DNA of 64,000 bases from Roseicyclus marinus (lineage in GTDB: Bacteria; Pseudomonadota; Alphaproteobacteria; Rhodobacterales; Rhodobacteraceae). The DNA lies in assembly GCF_036322625.1 (NCBI RefSeq), contig NZ_AP027266.1:2297001-2361000 (forward strand), written 5' to 3'. Below, in pieces: positions 1 through 10,035 of this stretch (its first letter is position 1; each line of letters opens with the position of its first letter). The position numbers were made by a program, and so were the translations under genes. A model generated the notes under the pieces. It ran no database searches and was not told where the DNA came from. It was given only the letters and a program-made list of their open reading frames with translations.

Positions 1-2
1 CC

Positions 3-320
3 GTGATCCGGGAACATGCGGAAAGCGCCTATCATCCGTGCGGGACGGCGCGGATGGGGCGGCGGGACGATCCGATGGCGGTCGTGGACCCTCAGACGAG
101 GGTGATCGGGGTGGAGGGGCTGAGGCTGGCGGACAGTTCGGTTTTCCCCTTGATTCCGAACGGAAATCTGAATGCCCCCTCGATCATGGTGGGGGAGAAG
201 GCCGCCGATCACATCCTTGGGCGCGCGCCGCTTGCGGCGGAAAACCTGGAGCCGTGGATCGCGCCGGATTGGGAAAACGCGCAGCGGGAGAGCGGGGGGC
301 GGCGGGAGGCGGCGGAGTGA
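3..320 (+). CDS. betA: Choline dehydrogenase (GMC oxidoreductase), C-terminal part
   Basis: The gene is cut by the left window edge; only about the last 105 residues are present and the true start lies upstream. The visible part has the C-terminal signature of FAD-dependent GMC oxidoreductases: HPCGTARMG with the active-site His, then [23 protein letters not shown] and [19 protein letters not shown]. This tail resembles choline dehydrogenase, which oxidises choline to betaine aldehyde for osmoprotection or catabolism. Other GMC alcohol dehydrogenases share these motifs, so the substrate is inferred. It converges on the gene ending at 384. Confidence 0.75.
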   Translation: MIREHAESAYHPCGTARMGRRDDPMAVVDPQTRVIGVEGLRLADSSVFPLIPNGNLNAPSIMVGEKAADHILGRAPLAAENLEPWIAPDWENAQRESGGRREAAE

Positions 321-349
321 GAACGGGCTGTCGGTATACCGTCGTTTTT

Positions 350-382
350 CCGTAGTGCATCCGTAGTGCATCCGTAGTGCGC
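350..382. repeat. Three tandem copies of an 11-bp unit between convergent genes
   Basis: The unit CCGTAGTGCAT occurs at 350-360 and 361-371, with a third copy at 372-382 that ends GC instead of AT. It fills most of the 63-base gap between betA and the convergent VWA gene. A 10-bp palindrome, CGGTATACCG, sits just before it at 332-341 and is followed by a short T run. Confidence 0.8.
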
Positions 383-383
383 G

Positions 384-1607
384 TCAGCGCCCCTCGCCCA
401 TGAGCAGAACCCGGCCATGGGGCGGCGGCTCGACCAGGGCGGGAACGGCCCAGAGCACGGGGTAGCCCGGCGCGGGCGGGATGACCGCGTCGAGGTCGGT
501 CAGGACCACGAGCATGGAGGGGGCACGCGCCCCTGCCCGGTCGAAGAGATCGGCGTAATCCGTGCCGCCGCCCGTCCGCAGCGGCAGATCGCCCAGCGCC
601 TGCCAGCCCGTCGGGTCGAGGCGCTTTTCAAGAAAGACCGCCTCGTCGAAACCCATCAGATGCACCTCGGCCCCGGTGCGGCGGGCGATGCCCTGCGCCT
701 CGGCGGTGAACAGGCGCAGCATCTGCGCATCGACGGAGGAGGAGGTATCGAGGCCCAGGACCAGCCGGGGGCGCGCATCCATCCGGGCGCGGCCCGGTTC
801 ATAGACAGGCGCGGGGCCGCCGCTGCGGCGCGCCTCGGCCATGCGGGCCAGCCATGCGCCCGAGGGGCGGCGCCAGCTGGGATGGGGCCGTTCGGTGAGC
901 GCGCGGGCCAGAAGGCCGCGCAAGACCACCTCCCACGGGACGGATGCCGGGGCGAGATCGGCCAGGATCGCGCCCAGTTTGCCGATGCCGGTGCCTGCCT
1001 TGCGCCCGGCTTCGAGCGCGCGGAGGATCTGGTTGCGCCAATCGGCGGTTTTCTGGGTCTCGCCGCTGTCGTCGGGTTCGCCAAGGCCCAGATCGACGGC
1101 AAAGCCGCGCGTCGCCCCCCATTCGCGGAGTTTCTCGGCGCGTTTGGGATCAGAATGGAGCGCCATGGCGAGCCTGTCGGCATCCCAGCGTTCAAGGGCC
1201 GCGATGGGGGATTGGGCGGGCAAGCCCGCCTCGGCCAGAAGCTCGGTCAGAAGAACGGCGGGGCGCGGGACGGCATGGCCTGCAAGGATGAGCGTCTCGT
1301 TGATGATCCCGTCGGCGGCAAGGCCGAAGAGCGAGGCGTCGAACCCGTCGCCCAGGCGTTCGGCCAAGCCTGCCTGCCGGTCGGAATGGCGCAGCGCGAC
1401 ATGGAGGACGTGGTGGGCCACAAGCCCCACCTGTTCGGGCAGGCCCAAGGTGGCAAAGCCCGGGCCATAGCTGATGGTGTCGCCATCGGTGCGGGTCGCG
1501 CCATCGCCGTCGCGGTGGCGGCACCAGAGCGCCAGGACGGCAAGGGCCGGATCAACCTCGCCCAGATGGGCGAGCGCGCGGGCGGCGCGGGTGGAATGGC
1601 GCGTCAC
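384..1607 (-). CDS. DUF2201-type protein: metallopeptidase-like N-terminus plus VWA domain
   Basis: About 407 residues from a GTG at 1607-1605, which overlaps the TGA of the upstream ATPase gene (GTGA). The C-terminal third is a VWA-like domain with an intact MIDAS site: DTSSS, the Thr of GGGTDY and the Asp of LTDLDA. The N-terminal third holds AHHVLHVALRHSDR, which lines up with the HExxH-type helix of the DUF2201 N-terminal domain but has His in place of the usual Glu. Proteins of this class work with a MoxR-type AAA+ ATPase, as in RavA-ViaA and CoxD-CoxE, to remodel or metallate client proteins. The client here is unknown. An alternative start at 1679 would run into the ATPase gene and is less likely. 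Confidence 0.8.
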   Translation of the reverse strand: MTRHSTRAARALAHLGEVDPALAVLALWCRHRDGDGATRTDGDTISYGPGFATLGLPEQVGLVAHHVLHVALRHSDRQAGLAERLGDGFDASLFGLAADGIINETLILAGHAVPRPAVLLTELLAEAGLPAQSPIAALERWDADRLAMALHSDPKRAEKLREWGATRGFAVDLGLGEPDDSGETQKTADWRNQILRALEAGRKAGTGIGKLGAILADLAPASVPWEVVLRGLLARALTERPHPSWRRPSGAWLARMAEARRSGGPAPVYEPGRARMDARPRLVLGLDTSSSVDAQMLRLFTAEAQGIARRTGAEVHLMGFDEAVFLEKRLDPTGWQALGDLPLRTGGGTDYADLFDRAGARAPSMLVVLTDLDAVIPPAPGYPVLWAVPALVEPPPHGRVLLMGEGR

Positions 1608-2707
1608 GGCAACCCTGCCGCCTGCCGGTCTGCGGCATAGGCGGCGTAATCGGGGCTGTCGGCAAAGACATCCTCCCACCCCTGTTCGAGCGCGCGGCCG
1701 ATCAGCATCTCGAAGCCGAAGGCGGCCAGTTCGCCAAGCGGCAATCCACCGTAACCTTGCCTGCCAAGCCCGCGCAGATCGGCCAGAATCTCGATCGCTG
1801 TGGATAGATTTTCACGGCGTGTCGCGCCGATCAGGCCATAGACCAGCGCGGTCAGGCCATGAAGCGTGCGGGGATACATGGCCGCGCGGTCGGCGCGGGG
1901 GGTGTCCATCATCGCGCCGATCTGGACAGTGGCCGCGATTTCATCGGCCAGAAGCGCGAATTCGGCGGCGGGGGCCGCCCCCACGGTGCCCGCGATCATG
2001 ACGGAGCGCGTGGCGCGGTCGGGCACGGTTTGCAGGATGCGGCTGACGCGGGTCCAGCTGCGCGGGGTGCAGGCGATCATCTGGCCGCGGCGCAAGCTGT
2101 CCTCGGTCGTTTCCAAGAGATCGGGGCGGCTGCGGATGAAGGCCGCGACGGCGGGATGGATGCCTGCGGGGATGGCGTAGTGTTTCAGCCAATCCTCGGG
2201 ATTTGCCTGCACGATCATGTGGATGAGCCGGTCCGACAGCGCCGTGCCCATGTCATAGGCGATGGCGCCATCCTCGATCCTGTTGCCGGCGGCGATGATC
2301 ATCACGCTGTCGGGCAGGCGGTGGCGGCCCACGCGGCGTTCCTGCAAGAGGCCGTAGACGGTGGGTTGCAGGGCGGGGGCTGCGGCGGTCAGCTCATCAA
2401 GGAAGAGGATCGCGGGCGCGTCGGTGTCGGGCAGATCCTCGGGGCGGTACCAGATGGTTTTCGCGGCCTCGTGGTCGAAATAGGGAAGGCCGCGCAGGTC
2501 CTGGGGTTCGATGGTCGTCAGGCGCAGGTCGAAGAGCTCGGCCCCGATGCGATGAGCAAGGGTTTGCACGACTTCGGTTTTTCCGACGCCGGGGCGGCCG
2601 TGGAGCATCCAGCTGGCGGTCAGGCCGCCGGAGTTTTGCGCGGCCCATCCGGCCTGAAGGACAGACAGCGCCTCGCCCGCCGAGACGGTGGTCGCATTCA
2701 CGCTCAT
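1604..2707 (-). CDS. MoxR-family AAA+ ATPase
   Basis: 367 residues. Walker A is GRPGVGKT at about residues 37-44 and Walker B is ILFLDE at about 100-105, followed by a sensor-like IIAAGNR. These place it in the MoxR branch of AAA+ proteins, chaperone ATPases that act with VWA partners. It is the middle gene of a tightly coupled operon: its ATG overlaps the TGA of the upstream membrane-protein gene (2704-2707), and its own stop overlaps the VWA gene's GTG. Cytoplasmic; no signal or membrane segment. The assignment to the MoxR group is firm, but its biological target cannot be read from the sequence. Confidence 0.88.
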   Translation of the reverse strand: MSVNATTVSAGEALSVLQAGWAAQNSGGLTASWMLHGRPGVGKTEVVQTLAHRIGAELFDLRLTTIEPQDLRGLPYFDHEAAKTIWYRPEDLPDTDAPAILFLDELTAAAPALQPTVYGLLQERRVGRHRLPDSVMIIAAGNRIEDGAIAYDMGTALSDRLIHMIVQANPEDWLKHYAIPAGIHPAVAAFIRSRPDLLETTEDSLRRGQMIACTPRSWTRVSRILQTVPDRATRSVMIAGTVGAAPAAEFALLADEIAATVQIGAMMDTPRADRAAMYPRTLHGLTALVYGLIGATRRENLSTAIEILADLRGLGRQGYGGLPLGELAAFGFEMLIGRALEQGWEDVFADSPDYAAYAADRQAAGLP

Positions 2708-3390
2708 GCGCTGGCTGCCCGTTTTTCAAGCGCTGCCGCCAGCCGCGCATGGGCGGAAACGGCGCGGGTTTCTTGCGCGATGTCACGGATATAGAGGTCG
2801 TCGCGGTGATTGACCGCCAGAAGGTCGCGCTCGGTCAGATCGGCATCGAAAAGATCTGCGAGTGCCGCGCGGTCGCCCTCGTCGAGCGAGAGGAGGCGGG
2901 GGGCGGGCCGGTCGGTCTGGACCGAGACGAGCGTCAGGGGGGCGATGCGGGCCAGTTCGGATTGTTCGATGACAAGGCGCAATTCGCCGTCCGTCAGGGC
3001 GTGGCGGGCCGCGATCTTGCGCAGCGCCGCGCGGGCGCGGAAGGCGAGCGTGTCGAGGCGGCGGGCCGCCGTATCCGCATCGACGGCGCGGGCGCGGCCC
3101 GCCTTGGACAGGCGCAGCACCTTCATCTCGACGAAGGCGATGACGATGAGCATGGCGAGCGGCGCCTGCGTGACGGGCAGCGCCAGGTCGCGCGACAGGA
3201 GCGGGATGGCGACAAAGGGCAGAAGCGCCGAGAGATAGCGCAGGATCTGGATTTCCACGATCATCCGGGTCCAGAGCCGGAAGCCCCCCCGGCGCGGCAC
3301 AAGCTGCACCCGGCCCATGAATTTCTTGGGCAGGCTGCGGGTTTCCAGAACGCCGCGATTGGAAATGGTGGTGTCGCTCACGATCAGCAT
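2704..3390 (-). CDS. Unknown protein with two membrane segments, first gene of MoxR/VWA operon
   Basis: 228 residues, family not recognised. After a basic N-terminus there are two adjacent hydrophobic segments, about residues 47-65 (ILRYLSALLPFVAIPLL) and 76-92 (PLAMLIVIAFVEMKVL). An Arg/Ala-rich hydrophilic region of about 130 residues follows, probably cytoplasmic and partly helical. It is translationally coupled to the MoxR ATPase by an ATGA overlap, so it may anchor or be a client of the ATPase-VWA pair. This role is inference from gene order only. Confidence 0.6.
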   Translation of the reverse strand: MLIVSDTTISNRGVLETRSLPKKFMGRVQLVPRRGGFRLWTRMIVEIQILRYLSALLPFVAIPLLSRDLALPVTQAPLAMLIVIAFVEMKVLRLSKAGRARAVDADTAARRLDTLAFRARAALRKIAARHALTDGELRLVIEQSELARIAPLTLVSVQTDRPAPRLLSLDEGDRAALADLFDADLTERDLLAVNHRDDLYIRDIAQETRAVSAHARLAAALEKRAASA

Positions 3391-3499
3391 GGGGTTCAGC
3401 CTAGCGCATTTGGGCGGGCCGCCAATGGCCCTGCTTTCGTCTTTGGGGGCGATGCGCTAGGTCTGGGGCAGTCCGTGATCCTTGAAGGAGCGTTTTCGC

Positions 3500-4876
3500 A
3501 TGACCCGCATTCCGCCGCTGACTTGTTTCAAGGCCTATGACATCCGGGGCCGTCTGGGCGACGAATTGAACGAGGAGATCGCCCATCGGATCGGGCGGGC
3601 CTTTGCGCAAGTTCTGGGGGCAAAGCGGGTGGTCCTGGGGCGGGATGTGCGCCCGACCTCGGAGGCGTTGGCGGGGGCCGTGGCGCGCGGGCTGATGGAG
3701 GCGGGGGTGGAGGTTCTGGACCTTGGCCTGTCGGGGACGGAGGAGACCTATTTCGCGGTGACGCATCTGGAGGCGGATGGCGGGATCTGCGTGACGGCGA
3801 GCCATAATCCCATGGATTACAACGGGATGAAGATGGTGCAGCGCGGATCGGCGCCCATCGGCAATGCGGATGGGATGGCCGCGATCAAGGCCCTGGCCGA
3901 AAGCGGGGCGTTTGCGGCGGGCATTGCGGGAGGCAAGGTCACGGATGCAAGCGGGACGCGGGCCGCCTATGTCGCACGGTTGATGGAATTCGTCGATGTC
4001 GGCGCGCTGAAGCCGATGAAGGTTCTGGTCAATGCGGGCCACGGGGCGGCGGGGCCGACCTTCGACGCGCTGGCCGATGCGTTGACACAGGCGGGCGCGC
4101 CGATCGAGTTTGTCCGCGTCTATCACGCGCCCGATGGCAGCTTTCCGGCGGGCATCCCCAACCCGCTCTTGGACGAGAACCAGCCGCTGACGGCCGATCC
4201 GGTGCGCGCCAATGGTGCGGATATGGGGGTCGCCTGGGACGGGGATTTCGACCGCTGTTTCTTTTTCGACCACGAGGGGGGCTTTGTTCCCGGGGAATAT
4301 GTCGTGAGCCTTTTGGCGGAGGCGTTCCTCGTCAAGGAGCCGGGGCAGAAGATCGTGCATGACCCGCGCGTGATCTGGGCCACGCAGGAGATCGTGGCGG
4401 ATCTGGGCGGTCAGGCGATCCAGTCGAAATGCGGCCATTCCTTCATCAAGCAGGTGATGCGGGACACGGGCGCCGTCTATGGCGGGGAGATGTCGGCGCA
4501 TCATTATTTCCGCGATTTCATGGCCTGTGACAGCGGCATGATCCCGATGCTGCTGATGATCGAACTGGTCTGCCGGAAGGGCCAGAGCCTGAAGGAGCTG
4601 CTGGCAGAGCGGCGGGCGGCCTATCCGTCCTCGGGCGAGGTGAATTTCCGGGTGGCCGATCAGAAGGCGGTGATCGCGGCCATCGAGGGGGAATACGGGC
4701 CGAAAGCGCAGGCGCGCGACGAGACGGACGGGCTGTCGCTGTCCTTTGGGGAATGGCGGTTTAACCTGCGGGCGTCGAACACGGAGCCGCTCTTGCGGCT
4801 GAATATCGAGGCGCGGGGCAAGCCCGGTCTGGTGGCGGAAAAGCTGGCGGAGCTGACCGCGCTGATCGAGGGCTGA
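3500..4876 (+). CDS. Phosphomannomutase/phosphoglucomutase-type enzyme
   Basis: 458 residues from ATG 3500, chosen because GAAGGAG at 3484-3490 sits at good spacing; an upstream TTG at 3482 is unlikely. Alpha-D-phosphohexomutase motifs are in order: KAYDIRG near the N-terminus, TASHNP with the phosphoserine at about residue 101, the metal loop DGDFDR at about 247-252, the sugar-binding GEMSAHHYF, and the C-terminal phosphate loop RASNTEP. The enzyme interconverts mannose-6-P and mannose-1-P, or the glucose equivalents, feeding nucleotide sugars for surface glycans. Choice between PMM and PGM specificity cannot be settled by eye. Confidence 0.85.
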   Translation: MTRIPPLTCFKAYDIRGRLGDELNEEIAHRIGRAFAQVLGAKRVVLGRDVRPTSEALAGAVARGLMEAGVEVLDLGLSGTEETYFAVTHLEADGGICVTASHNPMDYNGMKMVQRGSAPIGNADGMAAIKALAESGAFAAGIAGGKVTDASGTRAAYVARLMEFVDVGALKPMKVLVNAGHGAAGPTFDALADALTQAGAPIEFVRVYHAPDGSFPAGIPNPLLDENQPLTADPVRANGADMGVAWDGDFDRCFFFDHEGGFVPGEYVVSLLAEAFLVKEPGQKIVHDPRVIWATQEIVADLGGQAIQSKCGHSFIKQVMRDTGAVYGGEMSAHHYFRDFMACDSGMIPMLLMIELVCRKGQSLKELLAERRAAYPSSGEVNFRVADQKAVIAAIEGEYGPKAQARDETDGLSLSFGEWRFNLRASNTEPLLRLNIEARGKPGLVAEKLAELTALIEG

Positions 4877-4879
4877 GGG

Positions 4880-5275
4880 ATGGCCGAGCGCCCGACCGCG
4901 CCCCATGTGCTGGCGATCACGTTCCTGTATTACAAGGATTTGCCGCGCGCTTTCGCCTTTTACCGCGACGTGATGGGGCTGCGGCTTGCCATCGATCAGG
5001 GCGATCTGGCCAAGATCATGGAGATCGCGCCGGGCGCCCATGTGGGGCTGGTGGACGAGGCGCGGGGGATGAACCGCTGGCAGGCGGAGAAATGCGTGCA
5101 GCTGTGCATCCGGGTGGCGGATGTCGACGGCTGGCACGCCTATCTTGCGGCAGAGGGGGTGGCGGGGCTGTCGCGGATCTTTGCCAACGAGGCGATCGGC
5201 ATCCGCGCCTTTGTCTGCCGCGATCCCGAGGGCTACCAGATCGAGATCCAGCAGGCGACCCGCGCGGGGGCCTGA
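4880..5275 (+). CDS. VOC-family (glyoxalase/bleomycin-resistance fold) protein
   Basis: 131 residues, beginning three bases after the mutase stop, so probably co-transcribed. It contains the paired beta-alpha-beta-beta-beta pattern of the VOC superfamily: LYYKDLPRAFAFYRDVMGL early, and CRDPEGYQIEIQ at the end, which carries the usual C-terminal Glu metal ligand. It may be a lactoylglutathione-lyase-like enzyme, but VOC proteins have many activities and no substrate can be assigned. Its stop codon is the first TGA of a G-rich tandem array. Confidence 0.75.
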   Translation: MAERPTAPHVLAITFLYYKDLPRAFAFYRDVMGLRLAIDQGDLAKIMEIAPGAHVGLVDEARGMNRWQAEKCVQLCIRVADVDGWHAYLAAEGVAGLSRIFANEAIGIRAFVCRDPEGYQIEIQQATRAGA

Positions 5276-5327
5276 ACGGGGGCCTGAACGGGGGGCCTGA
5301 ACGGGGGGCCTGAACGGGGGCCCGAGC
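5266..5327 (+). repeat. G-rich tandem array (GGGGGCCTGAAC) nested on a stop codon
   Basis: Units lie at 5266-5277, 5278-5289, 5290-5302 and 5303-5315, the last two with one extra G, followed by a degenerate unit at 5316-5327. The first unit contains the last codons and TGA (5273-5275) of the VOC gene. A second array of the same unit lies after another gene at 14503-14555. Confidence 0.9.
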
Positions 5328-5454
5328 GGAGGCCAGAGTGCGCGGCTTGGCAGGGCCACGGACGCGCGCTAGACCTGTGCCCCGGGGCGCGCGCCGTTGC
5401 CCCCGCCCGATGACCAGACCCGATGACCAGACCCGACAACAGCCGGAGGCCATG

Positions 5455-6384
5455 ATGCCCGCAAAGACCCTGCTTGATGAAACCGCCCAAGGCGTCTTTA
5501 CCATCGCGGCGACCCCGTTCCTGCCCGATGGCGCGCTGGACATCGAGAGCCTAGACAGCATGGTCGATTTCTACGAGGCGCGCGGCGCGACGGGTCTGAC
5601 GATCCTCGGCATCATGGGCGAGGCGGGCAAGCTGTCGGCCAAGGAAAGCGGGATCGTGATCGACCGCGTGACGGCGAGGGCCAGCGTTCCGGTCGTGGTG
5701 GGCGTTTCGGCCCCCGGTCTGGCGGGCATCAAGGCCATGGCCGACACGGCGATGGAACGGGGTGCTGCCGGCGTGATGGTGGCCCCGCCCGCAACGCTCA
5801 GGACCGATGACCAGATCATCGGCTATTTCCAGATGGTGGCCGAGGTTCTGGGCAAGACACCTTGGGTCTTGCAGGATTTCCCGCTGGTGACAGAGGTGCA
5901 GATGACGCCCCGCGTGATCCGCACGATCATGGACAGCTGCCCCACTTGCGTCATGCTCAAGCACGAGGATTGGCCAGGGCTGGAGAAGATCTCGACGCTG
6001 CGCCGTCAGGAGGCCGAGGGCGCGCGGCGCATCTCGATCCTGTGCGGGAATGGCGGCATGTTCCTGTTGGAGGAGATGCTGCGCGGGGCCGATGGGGCGA
6101 TGACGGGCTTTGCCTATCCCGAGATGATGGCCGAGGTGGTGCGCCTGACGAAGGCCGAGGACGAGGGGCGCGCGCGCGACGTCTTCGACGCCTATCTGCC
6201 GCTGATGCGCTATGAAAGCCAGCCGGGTCTGGGCCTTGCGATCCGCAAGCATATCCTGGCCAAGAGGGGCGCGATTGCCCATGCCACGGTGCGCCGCCCC
6301 GGAACGGTGCTGAGTGCGGCGACGCTGGAAGAGATCGAGACGCTGATCGCCCGGCAGGAGGCACGGCTGGCCGCGCTGGGGTGA
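5455..6384 (+). CDS. DapA-superfamily (dihydrodipicolinate synthase-like) lyase or dehydratase
   Basis: 309 residues from ATG 5455, preceded by GGAGG at 5444-5448; the adjacent ATG at 5452 is the alternative. It is a class I aldolase-type TIM barrel. The Schiff-base Lys is in VMLKHEDW, and the early GIMGEAGKL corresponds to the substrate-binding GTTGE loop. The catalytic Tyr of true DHDPS (YNVP) is replaced: the matching stretch reads LQDFP. It is therefore more likely a keto-deoxy sugar acid dehydratase/aldolase or other pyruvate-type lyase than a lysine-pathway DapA. The gene stands alone, so there is no context for the substrate. Confidence 0.75.
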   Translation: MPAKTLLDETAQGVFTIAATPFLPDGALDIESLDSMVDFYEARGATGLTILGIMGEAGKLSAKESGIVIDRVTARASVPVVVGVSAPGLAGIKAMADTAMERGAAGVMVAPPATLRTDDQIIGYFQMVAEVLGKTPWVLQDFPLVTEVQMTPRVIRTIMDSCPTCVMLKHEDWPGLEKISTLRRQEAEGARRISILCGNGGMFLLEEMLRGADGAMTGFAYPEMMAEVVRLTKAEDEGRARDVFDAYLPLMRYESQPGLGLAIRKHILAKRGAIAHATVRRPGTVLSAATLEEIETLIARQEARLAALG

Positions 6385-6674
6385 GGGGCGAAGTCTGGGC
6401 GCCCGCTGCCCCTACCACGGCTGAACCCGTCCCCGCCCGGAACAGCCGCGCATGCGGCCCGGGCAGCGGATGGCCGCCCCCCGGCCAGCCGCTTTGGGGA
6501 CACCAGCGCGCGGTCAGGGGTCGTCCTGACCTGTTACGATAAAACGTTGACCACAGGCGGCGGGGCGGCAGGCCGCGGCCAGCCGCAGCCCTCCGGGGCG
6601 GAGTGGGGCGGATTGGGGGGCGTCCCGGTTTCGGCACAAACCCGGAGAGGACATCCCTGCCCCGCCAAGGACGA
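6385..6674. other. Non-coding gap downstream of the DapA-like gene
   Basis: Roughly 290 bases between two convergent genes. I see no convincing gene. An open frame at 6547-6744 has a Gly/Pro-rich composition typical of random GC-rich sequence and no ribosome-binding site. A locally AT-richer patch around 6530-6555 (TGTTACGATAAAACGTTGAC) might be a promoter, but it leads to no gene on the plus strand. Confidence 0.5.
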
Positions 6675-6704
6675 AAACGGCCCGGAGTTTCCCCCGGGCC
6701 GTTT
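6675..6704 (-). terminator. Hairpin terminator of katG
   Basis: A perfect 11-bp stem pairs 6675-6685 (AAACGGCCCGG) with 6694-6704, leaving an 8-base loop. Read on the minus strand it lies about 50 bases past the katG stop and ends in TTTTCGTCC, a short U tract. It could also stop transcription arriving from the plus strand. Confidence 0.75.
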
Positions 6705-6754
6705 CGCGTTTCCTGGCCGGGACGCTGCCGCCCCGGCCTCCTGATCCCGGCGGG

Positions 6755-9019
<2,265 letters not shown>

Positions 9020-9023
9020 TCAG

Positions 9024-9069
9024 GATAAGTTGTATTTACTGATTGTCATGATAAGTTCATGTTATGAAC
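9024..9069. promoter_or_regulatory. Candidate OxyR-control region between katG and oxyR
   Basis: In the 143-base divergent gap the octamer GATAAGTT occurs twice, at 9024-9031 and 9050-9057. A perfect inverted repeat GTTCAT-GTT-ATGAAC at 9055-9069 spans the oxyR start codon. The gap is AT-rich relative to its surroundings. Placement fits joint control of katG and autoregulation of oxyR, but I cannot match it to a verified OxyR site. Confidence 0.4.
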
Positions 9070-9978
9070 AACATCACCCTCAAGCAGCTGCGCTATGTCG
9101 ATGCCCTGGCCCGTCACGGCCATTTCGGGCAGGCGGCGGAGGTCTGCGCGGTCACGCAGCCCGCGCTGTCGATGCAGATCAAGGAGTTGGAGGAGGGTCT
9201 GGGCGCGCGGCTGTTCGAGCGGGGCGCGCGGCAGGTGCGGTTGACGGGTCTGGGCGAGGAATTCGTGGCGCGCGCGCGCGATATCCTGCGGGCGGTGGAT
9301 GAATTGTCGGATGTGGTGCGCACGCGCCGCGACGGACCCGGCGGGCGGCTGAGGCTGGGGGTGATCCCCACGATCGCGCCCTATCTGTTGCCACGGCTGA
9401 TCCGTGACCTTGCGGCGCGCTATCCGGGGGTGGATCTGCAGGTGCGCGAGACGCAGACGGAGCGGCTGATCGCGGAGCTGACCGAAGGCAGGCTGGATAC
9501 GGCGCTGGTGGCGCTGCCGGTGTCCGAGCCGTCGCTCGACGAGGTGGCGCTGTTCTCGGAGGGGTTCGTGCTGGTCCGGTCCGAGACGGAGGCCGACCGC
9601 CCCGTCCCCTCGCCCGAGGCGCTGCCGGACATGCAATTGCTGCTGCTGGAAGAGGGACATTGTTTCCGCGACCAGGCGCTGGAGGTCTGCGGGTTGCGGG
9701 GGGGCGCGAGGCGGGCGGGGTTCGACGGCTCGTCGCTGTCGACGCTGGTGCAGATGGTGGGGGCGGGCATCGGGGTGACGCTGATCCCCGAAATGGCGGT
9801 GGCGGTGGAGACGCGCGGCGCGCCCGTCGCCATCCAGCGGTTCGAGGGGGCAAGGCCCGCACGCACCGTCGGCATGATCTGGCGGAGGACAAGCCCGCTG
9901 GCCGGGGATCTGCGGGAGTTGGCGGAGGTGGTGCGCCAATCGGCGGAAGCGATGTATGACGCGGCGCGCGCGGGTTGA
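9064..9978 (+). CDS. oxyR: Hydrogen-peroxide-sensing LysR regulator OxyR
   Basis: 304 residues. The N-terminal winged HTH (about residues 1-60) starts MNNITLKQLRYVDALARHGHFGQAAE, typical of LysR proteins. The effector domain holds EEGHCFRDQALEVCG, putting Cys at about 200 and 209. That is the same nine-residue spacing as the redox Cys pair of E. coli OxyR (199/208), so disulfide sensing is very likely intact. Divergent orientation with katG supports the role. No Shine-Dalgarno precedes the ATG; an inverted repeat overlaps it, which suggests autoregulation. Confidence 0.93.
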   Translation: MNNITLKQLRYVDALARHGHFGQAAEVCAVTQPALSMQIKELEEGLGARLFERGARQVRLTGLGEEFVARARDILRAVDELSDVVRTRRDGPGGRLRLGVIPTIAPYLLPRLIRDLAARYPGVDLQVRETQTERLIAELTEGRLDTALVALPVSEPSLDEVALFSEGFVLVRSETEADRPVPSPEALPDMQLLLLEEGHCFRDQALEVCGLRGGARRAGFDGSSLSTLVQMVGAGIGVTLIPEMAVAVETRGAPVAIQRFEGARPARTVGMIWRRTSPLAGDLRELAEVVRQSAEAMYDAARAG

Positions 9979-9985
9979 GCGGTGG

Positions 9986-10031
9986 GAAGGCCTTTCGAAA
10001 GGCCTTCGGACGCGGTTTCGAAACCGCGTCC
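9986..10031. terminator. Twin perfect palindromes centred on TTCGAA between convergent genes
   Basis: Two back-to-back perfect palindromes lie between the oxyR and racemase stop codons. The first, 9986-10007 (22 bp), has the core AAGGCCTTTCGAAAGGCCTT. The second, 10008-10031 (24 bp), has the core ACGCGGTTTCGAAACCGCGT. Each folds into a hairpin with a 4-base loop on either strand. The likely role is bidirectional termination. The shared centre suggests a common origin or a repeat family. Confidence 0.65.
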
Positions 10032-10035
10032 CCCG

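Noticed and set aside
5266-5327. Repeat array considered as a CRISPR
   Set aside because: Units are 12-13 bp and directly tandem with no spacers, and there are no cas genes in the window.
3401-5359. Long open frame on the minus strand opposite the phosphomannomutase and VOC genes
   Set aside because: GC-rich shadow of real genes: Arg/His/Pro-rich, no family motif, no ribosome-binding site, and the plus-strand genes have complete motifs.
6547-6744. Possible 65-codon gene between the DapA-like gene and katG
   Set aside because: Gly/Pro-rich composition, no Shine-Dalgarno, and it runs across the katG terminator hairpin.
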